Below are positions 62,401 through 64,000 of a stretch of 64,000 bases of DNA, piece after piece. The position numbers were made by a program, and so were the translations under genes. A model generated the notes under the pieces. That model had not been told where the DNA came from. It saw only the letters and a program-made list of their open reading frames with translations, and made no database searches. Position 1 is the stretch's first letter, and each line of letters opens with the position of its first letter. Source of the stretch: Apostichopus japonicus (taxonomy: Eukaryota > Echinodermata > Holothuroidea > Aspidochirotida > Stichopodidae); the NCBI RefSeq assembly GCF_037975245.1, contig NC_092582.1, positions 18,068,577 to 18,132,576 of the forward strand, in the 5' to 3' direction.

Positions 62401-62818
62401 ACAGTTGTTGCATTGTCTGCTGGACTATGCAAGAAAATCCCTTTGAAAGAAGTCTGTTCTTTTAGTGTGTGTAAGAAAAGTTTTACTTATAAAAGATAGG
62501 CTTGTCACTCATTGCTTTCTTCTCCTTGTCTTGCTGCAGGTTTACTCAGAGATGGCTAGAAACTTTAACTTTCACATTTCGATGTTAGAGAGAGAATTCT
62601 ACTGGTACAAACGTTGGAGGTGCAAAAACACATGTTTCCTGACGTACAACTATCGCATGGTAAAGGAGATCCTCGATTTCATCGCTCGGTATCACTACCA
62701 GAGCCCACTGGTAGCTAAAGGCGATCACTATCGTCACCATGACTATCACCCCATGTCCTTCCTCACAGTGAAGGGAAATGATCAATTGATTGGCACCTCT
62801 TACATCAACATGGCTGAG
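33264..62818 (+). CDS. HELZ2: HELZ2-like CCCH zinc-finger / SF1 RNA helicase, 20 exons, 3' end outside window
   Basis: Exons: 33264-33322, 37735-37771, 39251-39463, 40026-40062, 40539-40702, 41302-41484, 43143-43209, 43837-43983, 49155-49234, 50916-52866, 52954-52998, 53447-53753, 54032-54239, 55822-55953, 57426-57934, 59135-59560, 59911-60135, 61114-61325, 61738-61946, 62540-62818. All introns are GT..AG and the sum is 5490 nt (1830 codons, no stop). Domains: TPR-like helices 33-170; KR/S-rich 232-330; Q/P-rich 331-490; CCCH 569-589, 795-814 and 944-964; C2H2 1044-1066; CCCH 1095-1119; HELZ-type region 1167-1521; helicase with GPFGTGKT 1563-1570, THSNS 1593-1597, DEAG 1702-1705, GDHIQ 1729-1733, NYR 1774-1776. 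HELZ-family helicases bind RNA; HELZ2 is a nuclear-receptor coactivator and antiviral/anti-transposon factor in vertebrates. Whether this is HELZ2 proper or a HELZ paralogue needs the missing C-terminus. Confidence 0.88.
33538..34625 (+). repeat. Tandem array of ~268-bp units in HELZ2-like intron 1
   Basis: The anchor GTAGAGTTCAGATAGCGG recurs at 33541, 33685, 33952, 34220 and 34492. The last three intervals are 267-272 bp; the first is a 144-bp short unit. Units share GTTGTGAATAATCACGCAAT and oligo-A blocks. A related GTTGTGAATAATCAC fragment is at about 36340. Confidence 0.92.
34814..35190 (+). repeat. Tandem duplication, period 200 bp
   Basis: Two copies start TTTTCCTGCTTT at 34814 and 35014. 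They share GTATGAGTGTATCCATGTCA and CAGTGGATCCACCTTGTTGA. In HELZ2-like intron 1. Confidence 0.88.
36505..36566. repeat. Minisatellite, TACATATGATAGC units
   Basis: About five imperfect copies of a 13-14-bp CTACATATGATAG unit in HELZ2-like intron 1. Confidence 0.85.
37735..37771 (+). CDS. HELZ2: HELZ2-like exon 2
   Basis: A 37-nt exon between TTTCACTTTCAG and GTAAGT. One nt completes an Asp codon, then [12 protein letters not shown], ending in phase 0. Supported by strong splice sites and by exact phase with exons 1 and 3. Confidence 0.75.
38833..39050 (+). mobile_element. Possible LINE 3' tail
   Basis: T-rich sequence ending ATGTAGCAAATAAACTTGATT, typical of LINE 3' ends. No coding homology is visible. 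Low-confidence call, in HELZ2-like intron 2. Confidence 0.35.
39251..39463 (+). CDS. HELZ2: HELZ2-like exon 3, TPR-like helices
   Basis: 71 codons between ATTTCAG and [26 protein letters not shown] followed by [16 protein letters not shown] is a helix-turn-helix of tetratricopeptide type, positioned as in the N-termini of HELZ and ZC3H7 proteins. Confidence 0.85.
40026..40062 (+). CDS. HELZ2: HELZ2-like exon 4
   Basis: A 37-nt exon between TTTTCTCTACAG and GTAATA encoding [12 protein letters not shown]. Amphipathic, phase 0 in and 1 nt out. It continues the helical repeat of exon 3 and joins exon 5 in frame. Confidence 0.7.
40539..40702 (+). CDS. HELZ2: HELZ2-like exon 5, TPR-like helices
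   Basis: Acceptor TTTTCGATAG, donor GTGAGT; 164 nt. Encodes [20 protein letters not shown] and a helical [13 protein letters not shown] end; no stop in the used frame. Confidence 0.82.
41302..41484 (+). CDS. HELZ2: HELZ2-like exon 6
   Basis: 61 codons between TATCTTTCAG and GTATAA. Helical, then acidic and lysine-rich ([20 protein letters not shown], then a KKQE end). Probably the exit of the TPR-like domain into a flexible linker. Confidence 0.82.
43143..43209 (+). CDS. HELZ2: HELZ2-like exon 7, basic linker
   Basis: 67 nt between TTTGCACAG and GTGAGT. Encodes [19 protein letters not shown], a basic RS-like stretch that could serve as a nuclear localisation signal. 1 nt out. Confidence 0.78.
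43837..43983 (+). CDS. HELZ2: HELZ2-like exon 8, charged linker
   Basis: 147 nt between CCTCTTGCAG and GTATCG. Lysine-rich, then glycine-rich, then acidic ([14 protein letters not shown]). The following intron (43984-49154) carries the Ty3/gypsy insertion. Confidence 0.8.
44300..44423 (-). repeat. 3' LTR (124 bp)
   Basis: Begins TGTAAATATTAGTGG and ends CAATCATTACA on the plus strand. Matches the other LTR with a single mismatch. The flanking CCAGG at 44295-44299 is the target-site duplication. Confidence 0.95.
44424..44457 (-). other. Polypurine tract
   Basis: Read on the minus strand: a long adenine run, then GGGAGA, directly abutting the 3' LTR. This is the expected plus-strand priming site for a Ty3-type element. 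Confidence 0.8.
44561..46327 (-). CDS. Retrotransposon pol, C-terminal part: RNase H and integrase
   Basis: In the same frame as the upstream gag-pol ORF but after the TAG at 46330-46328. The frame runs 46327-44561; the first methionine-like start (TTG) at 46288 is not a real start. RNase [16 protein letters not shown] with IETDHKPL. Integrase: zinc-binding H-H-C-C region ending CDVC, then a D,D,E core at [13 protein letters not shown] and NGKAEK, and a C-terminal chromatin-type tail. Length is normal for the clade. The part is functional only if the stop is read through or in a chimaeric source copy. Confidence 0.92.
   Translation of the reverse strand, partial: EEEQKKCFNSLKQLITKTPVLQYFDTNKPVTVSVDASKGGVGAVLLQNEKPVAYASKTFTDAQTRYAQIEKELAAIVFGCEKFHQYIFGRMTYIETDHKPLEAIFRKPLSVAPPRLQRMLLKLQKYQLTVNYKKGCELYVADALSRSYLPDTSDEVNDSLHIMECVVSPLPISNSKLTDIENETQKDPVLAKLHQQIVSGWPNSKQTLDKDLTPYWACQSELTVENGLIFKNEKVLIPVKLRKMMLGKVHQGHQGIEKTKRLARDLMYWPNMAVQITETIENCDVCNRFRHQNQKEPLKKHESPVRPWQKVGTDLFVYDSDTYIVMVDYYSSYFEVQKLSKTKSNQIIQFCKQQFARFGIPSIVVSDNGPQYSSVEFKEFSRAYGFKHVTSSPLYPQSNGKAEKAVQIAKNLIRKSKLSGQDPYTALLNYRNSPQEGIDSPVQMLMSRRTQTLLPTSPALLKSKTPKNVQQKFKKRAHNQEKYYNRGAKSLPPISVGESVSVRFGKEWKPAVVVAKSPYPRSYVIQVGSQQYRRNRRDLRKVRPKYEIPYVQDNDDDQPANDIVDPDPVCSRRGRILKPNRDPNFSYY
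46328..48505 (-). CDS. Retrotransposon gag, protease and reverse transcriptase
   Basis: 725 codons from an ATG 32 nt inside the LTR. Capsid-like gag (residues 1-190); two zinc knuckles, one degenerate at C230 and one canonical at 250-263 (C-X2-C-X4-H-X4-C); aspartic protease LDTGS (337-341). Reverse transcriptase blocks: [29 protein letters not shown] and VMMDD with catalytic D614/D615. Gag and pol share one frame without a frameshift site, as in Mag/SURL elements. Ends at TAG 46330-46328, between the RT connection and RNase H. Confidence 0.94.
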   Translation of the reverse strand: MEGLRPPENLILTGNVAEQWKFWKQKFTLYKHASGLSAKDPIVQCSTLLHIIGDDALQVYNTFTFATDEEKKDLNVLIQKFEEHFLPQKNVTFERHVFNTTFQRDGESFEQFLTELKNLAKTCDFGTLTDDLVKDRIVVELRDDAVRANLLAKKDLDLAKAAEICKASERSKAQMTQLNKSTRQSTSESEVYTVYHNRSNKANNDKPRQSRNYDRSNTQSNRPSSTRHQCSKCGYNHDRSGYCPAEGKSCNNCGKTNHFANMCQTKLNQSKGSKIQHDRRNQQKVHTVDEANSDTGTEGSGNSDFFIDVLESQQCKTADSEWNINLLVEDEKVNFKLDTGSQCNVISSSVLENMENVKLQRSKMHLITYSGHKLQPMGKCVLLCEHKNRYYDLSFQVVKGMKKPLLGLKACTALGLIQRIDSVESSKTPEPQDNYSDVFKGLGCLPGKVTLKVKEGSRPVVHPPRKVPIALREEVKEELKRMVDLDVIEKVTEPSDWVSSMVTVIKPDRKRVRICLDPKDLNEALDRAHYPMKTVEEIITRLPQAKVFSTLDANCGYWQLALDSKSSKLCTFNTPIGRYRYKRLPFGINAAPEIFQRVMTELFDDLSGVEVMMDDIIVWGADEAEHNIRLQNVLQRCQENNLKLNIDKCKFKVSEVKYIGHILTSNGIKSDPKKIEAIQEMQPPTNVTEPKRFLGMINYVAKFIRNLPAISEPLRVLLRKETVWH
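48515..48536 (-). other. Putative primer-binding site
   Basis: Minus-strand sequence starting TGGTGACAGAATTGGGAT immediately follows the LTR's terminal CA. The TGG start fits pairing with a tRNA CCA end. I could not assign the tRNA. Confidence 0.6.
48537..48660 (-). repeat. 5' LTR (124 bp)
   Basis: Same sequence as 44300-44423 with one substitution. Followed by CCAGG at 48661-48665. At 124 bp this is unusually short for a Ty3/gypsy LTR. Confidence 0.95.
49155..49234 (+). CDS. HELZ2: HELZ2-like exon 9, basic linker
   Basis: 80 nt between TATACTTCCAG and GTAATT. Encodes [19 protein letters not shown] and ends in AAK. Frame agrees with exons 8 and 10, so the flanking genes' frames are undisturbed by the intronic retrotransposon. 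Confidence 0.75.
50916..52866 (+). CDS. HELZ2: HELZ2-like exon 10, three composite CCCH units
   Basis: A 1951-nt exon between AACATTAG and GTGAGT encoding residues 330-979. First comes a Q/P/H-rich segment with two near-identical 41-residue repeats (51117-51239 and 51240 on). Then three copies of one composite unit: a paired-cysteine knuckle (C506/C509, C731/C734, C883/C886), a tryptophan-containing strand region, and a CCCH finger. Fingers: C569-X8-C-X6-C-X3-H589; C795-X8-C-X5-C-X3-H814 (canonical); C944-X5-C-X9-C-X3-H964 (atypical). Each is followed by an EEVxxW-type helix. This is the ZC3H7-like array also present in HELZ2. Confidence 0.92.
51117..51360 (+). repeat. In-frame tandem duplication, 2 x 123 bp, inside exon 10
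   Basis: Two 41-codon units, each starting RP(T/M)PP(K/Q)HQATGYQQ and ending PPPIAPTQT, directly adjacent and in frame. Only a few codons differ, so the duplication is recent relative to the family. It lengthens the low-complexity linker before the first zinc-finger unit. Confidence 0.9.
52954..52998 (+). CDS. HELZ2: HELZ2-like exon 11
   Basis: A 45-nt exon between TTCTTCTTCCAG and GTAGAT encoding [14 protein letters not shown]. Basic linker, 2 nt in and 1 nt out, which keeps exons 10 and 12 in frame. Confidence 0.7.
53447..53753 (+). CDS. HELZ2: HELZ2-like exon 12, C2H2 finger
   Basis: 307 nt between TTTTTGTGTAG and GTGAGT. Contains [20 protein letters not shown]...H, a C-X2-C-X12-H-X5-H finger of the U1/matrin type, at residues 1044-1066. 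It ends in YKICK, the first cysteine of the next CCCH finger, which is split across the intron. Confidence 0.9.
54032..54239 (+). CDS. HELZ2: HELZ2-like exon 13, fourth CCCH and helical tail
   Basis: 208 nt between GTGTCAACAG and GTAAGA. Completes C1095-X7-C1103-X11-C1115-X3-H1119, then [15 protein letters not shown] and a long basic helix ending NQKETV. The finger-then-(E/D)EL(x)EW pattern is that of the HELZ and ZC3H7 last CCCH. The X11 spacing is longer than usual. Confidence 0.88.
54988..55045. repeat. 58-bp palindrome with a tRNA-Lys-type primer-binding-site string
   Basis: GAGCACCCCAACATAACA on the left pairs with TGTTACATTGGGGTGCTC on the right. The centre reads TGGCGCCCAACGTGGGGC, which is the string used as a tRNA-Lys(1,2) primer-binding site by many LTR elements. 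Hairpin stem about 26 bp with two mismatches. Confidence 0.85.
55028..55572 (-). mobile_element. Possible solo LTR or LTR remnant
   Basis: 545 bp, TGTTACATT at one end and ACATTACA at the other. Minus-strand AATAAATAAAG (near 55140) could be the LTR polyadenylation signal. In that orientation the sequence right after the terminal ACA is TGGCGCCC, as expected of a primer-binding site. Flanks CGCCA and CTCCA differ by one base. No internal coding region remains. Confidence 0.45.
55822..55953 (+). CDS. HELZ2: HELZ2-like exon 14
   Basis: 44 codons between CTTTCATCTAG and GTTTGT. Encodes [17 protein letters not shown] and [13 protein letters not shown], the beta-rich region that in HELZ follows the CCCH and precedes the helicase. 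Confidence 0.88.
56346..56520. repeat. Dispersed repeat starting CAGGCCTC, copy 1
   Basis: Begins CAGGCCTCAAATTTCACAA, the same head as the repeat at 63243, followed by G/C-rich words around GGCC and TGCCCTT. Family unknown; the far end is not defined. Confidence 0.5.
57426..57934 (+). CDS. HELZ2: HELZ2-like exon 15, pre-helicase region
   Basis: 509 nt between TTTTCACCAG and GTAAGG. Begins [20 protein letters not shown] and contains [17 protein letters not shown] and [10 protein letters not shown]. These segments are collinear with the HELZ region between the CCCH finger and the helicase core. 2 nt out. Confidence 0.92.
58180..58925 (+). mobile_element. Truncated LINE reverse-transcriptase 3' end
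   Basis: The frame 58198-58656 reads [20 protein letters not shown] and then [12 protein letters not shown], the post-catalytic thumb region of non-LTR reverse transcriptases (LGV.IDD.LTF..HI). It continues into an A/T-rich tail ending AATAAAGAATG. No YADD core is present. Lies in the HELZ2-like intron between exons 15 and 16, sense orientation. Confidence 0.8.
59135..59560 (+). CDS. HELZ2: HELZ2-like exon 16, pre-helicase region
   Basis: 426 nt between GCGCTTTTGCAG and GTAGGT. Contains [15 protein letters not shown] and [20 protein letters not shown], the HELZ-type sequence just before the helicase Q region. Continues exactly in phase from exon 15. Confidence 0.92.
59911..60135 (+). CDS. 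HELZ2: HELZ2-like exon 17, Walker A
   Basis: 225 nt; acceptor TTTTGAAAAAG, donor [15 protein letters not shown] stands in the Q-motif position. GPFGTGKT (1563-1570) is the ATP-binding Walker A, and KILVCTHSN is motif Ia, completed by exon 18. These identify an UPF1-like SF1 helicase of the HELZ branch. Confidence 0.95.
60642..60965 (+). mobile_element. TTAA-flanked MITE, copy 3 (diverged)
   Basis: Starts AGGGTGTGAAGACACACGC after TTAA at 60638-60641. Shares the GTGGACATCTCAGGTC and ACAAGGTATCA internal blocks with copies 1 and 2. The right end is degenerate. Lies in the HELZ2-like intron between exons 17 and 18. Confidence 0.7.
61114..61325 (+). CDS. HELZ2: HELZ2-like exon 18
   Basis: 212 nt between CTTTTCTAACAG and GTAGCT. 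Completes [17 protein letters not shown], then [18 protein letters not shown] and [10 protein letters not shown], which leads into exon 19. The open frame runs on past the donor; 61325 is chosen because it joins exon 19 in frame as [14 protein letters not shown]. Confidence 0.9.
61738..61946 (+). CDS. HELZ2: HELZ2-like exon 19, motifs II and III
   Basis: 209 nt between CATTGTAG and [16 protein letters not shown], then [19 protein letters not shown] (Walker B, DEAG in place of the usual DEAA), then [14 protein letters not shown] (motif III, Q1733). Confidence 0.95.
62540..62818 (+). CDS. HELZ2: HELZ2-like exon 20, motif IV; last exon in the window
   Basis: 93 codons between TCTTGCTGCAG and [25 protein letters not shown], then [17 protein letters not shown] (NYR motif), then a Y/H-rich segment and SYINMAE. 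Phase 0 out. The exons for motifs V and VI, and any RNB or second helicase domain, would be past base 64000. Confidence 0.92.
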
Positions 62819-62982
62819 GTAAATATTTTAGAAATCCTTGTAAATATATCAGTTATTGTAGAAAAGAGGAAGAGATACTCTAGAAATAACTGTGCTGGAA
62901 AATTTAGTAAAGGAGAAGAGGAGAAAAGGAGTAAAAATATACCATCTCAAACAGCAAGCTTACAATTGAAGCTACTGGGTTA

Positions 62983-63245
62983 GTCAGTTACTGCTGGACA
63001 GGTCAGTTACTGCTGGACTAGTCAGTTACTGCTGGACTAGTCATTTACTGCTGGACTAGTCTGTTACTACTGGAATAGTCAGTTGCTGTTAGACTAGTCA
63101 GTTGCTGTTAGACTAGTCAGTTACTGCTGAACTAGTCAGTTACTGCTGGACTAGTCAGTCACTGCTGGACTAGTCTGTTACTACTGGATTAGTCAGTTGC
63201 TGCTGGACTAGTCAGTTACAGTACTACTAGAGTAGTCAGTTACAG
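62983..63245. repeat. 20-bp minisatellite, about 13 units
   Basis: The unit GTCAGTTACTGCTGGACTA is repeated about 13 times with substitutions. Lies in the intron after HELZ2-like exon 20. Confidence 0.92.
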
Positions 63246-63400
63246 GCCTCCAATTTCACAATTTTAAGGGCAAGGCCACCTTGGCCTTGAATGGGGCAAA
63301 ATTTAAAGGGCTCCAAGGCCATAAGGTAAGGCACCAAGGCCAGCTTGCATCTTAACAAAGGGCAACAAGGACATAAATATTAAACATCATGAAACAGTTC
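63243..63400. repeat. Dispersed repeat starting CAGGCCTC, copy 2
   Basis: Begins CAGGCCTCCAATTTCACAA. Contains multiple AAGGCCA/CCTTGG palindromic words. Shares its first 19 bases, with one difference, with 56346. Confidence 0.5.
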
Positions 63401-64000
63401 AGGTCCTGGCGGCTGTTTTAATGAAGCAGAACTGTAGAAGGTGTAGTGTTCAACCGATTAACCTAATCGGAATCGGTACGAATATTGCATAATCGGTACA
63501 TAATCGGAATCGGTAAAAATTACGTGGAATACCAGTTATGTCATACCGATTATTCAAAAACATATGGAAGGTGAAAATATCATTATCCAAAAACATATGG
63601 AAGTTGAAAATATCAACTGATGTATTAGGTTTGTTCTTTTACTATGAAATATTAAAAAAAGGCACCCCCTATACGTCTTTCACAGTGTATACTTTCATCA
63701 AATTAGGCTGCCAGGGTCGCCAATTTTGCTTCCCTCGTGGTTATTGACTTCATATTTCTTGGCACAGTAAGCATAGCAGCAATAGCAATTTCGCGAATTC
63801 AGGAATGTGCTGGACAGGGTAGGAAATAAGCGGGGGCGATGGGCGATTCGCCCTCGCAAGTGCTAAAAAGCCCTCCTAAAGCACAATTACGAGTGCGAAA
63901 AAGAAAAATGAATTATAAAAAAAATCGCCCTCGTTATATCAGGTGTCTGTGTAAAATTAATTGTGACATGCGTTTGCTTTAGCTAGGAATTGCAGTTGCA

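Larger units (their letters stand above)
62819..64000 (+). other. Intron after HELZ2-like exon 20, to window end
   Basis: Minisatellite, a CAGGCCTC repeat, a region of repeated AATCGGTA/ACCGATTA words (63450-63560), and a CGCCCTCG repeat near 63820-63935. No further helicase exon (motif V or VI) recognised. Confidence 0.6.

Overview
The window is eukaryotic, intron-rich and AT-rich, and looks like the genome of an invertebrate animal. Both genes have many small exons with GT/AG boundaries. Introns and spacers are full of SINE tails, MITEs, a Ty3/gypsy element of the single-ORF (Mag/SURL-like) type and long G/C or A/T homopolymers. A marine deuterostome such as an echinoderm would fit, but I cannot name a species. 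No bacterial or viral gene organisation, CRISPR array or rRNA is visible.

Two divergently transcribed protein-coding genes could be reconstructed exon by exon, with splice phases that close exactly. (1) Minus strand, 27810 down to 6839: a complete TRMT1L-like tRNA guanine-N2-methyltransferase gene of 8 exons (1716 nt, 571 codons plus stop). Its 11-kb second intron is a transposon sink. Just past the stop codon lies a second, internally amplified copy of the last exon. (2) Plus strand, 33264 to beyond the window edge: a HELZ/HELZ2-family gene. Twenty exons are visible (5490 nt, exactly 1830 codons). They encode a helical TPR-like N-terminus, three composite CCCH units, a U1-type C2H2 finger, a fourth CCCH, the HELZ pre-helicase region, and the first half of an UPF1-like SF1 helicase (Walker A, Ia, II, III, IV). 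Motifs V and VI lie beyond base 64000.

Layout: 1-6302 spacer with SINE pieces, a long-TIR MITE (2747-3375) and a local duplication (4510-4980); 6303-27810 TRMT1L with its repeats; 27811-33263 intergenic spacer with an inverted minisatellite and a hAT-type MITE with a perfect 8-bp target duplication; 33264-62818 the HELZ2-like gene. That gene carries a young Ty3/gypsy insertion (44300-48660, antisense, 124-bp LTRs with one mismatch, CCAGG target duplication) in intron 8, and LINE, solo-LTR-like and minisatellite sequences in other introns; 62819-64000 is intronic repeat sequence.

Both genes act on RNA: TRMT1L modifies tRNA, and HELZ-family proteins bind and remodel RNA. I see no sign that they form one pathway. 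The less ordinary features are the ZC3H7-like finger array joined to a HELZ helicase, the amplified duplicate of the TRMT1L last exon, a TTAA-flanked MITE family of which one copy was tandemly amplified together with host flank, and a 58-bp palindrome centred on a tRNA-Lys-type primer-binding-site string.
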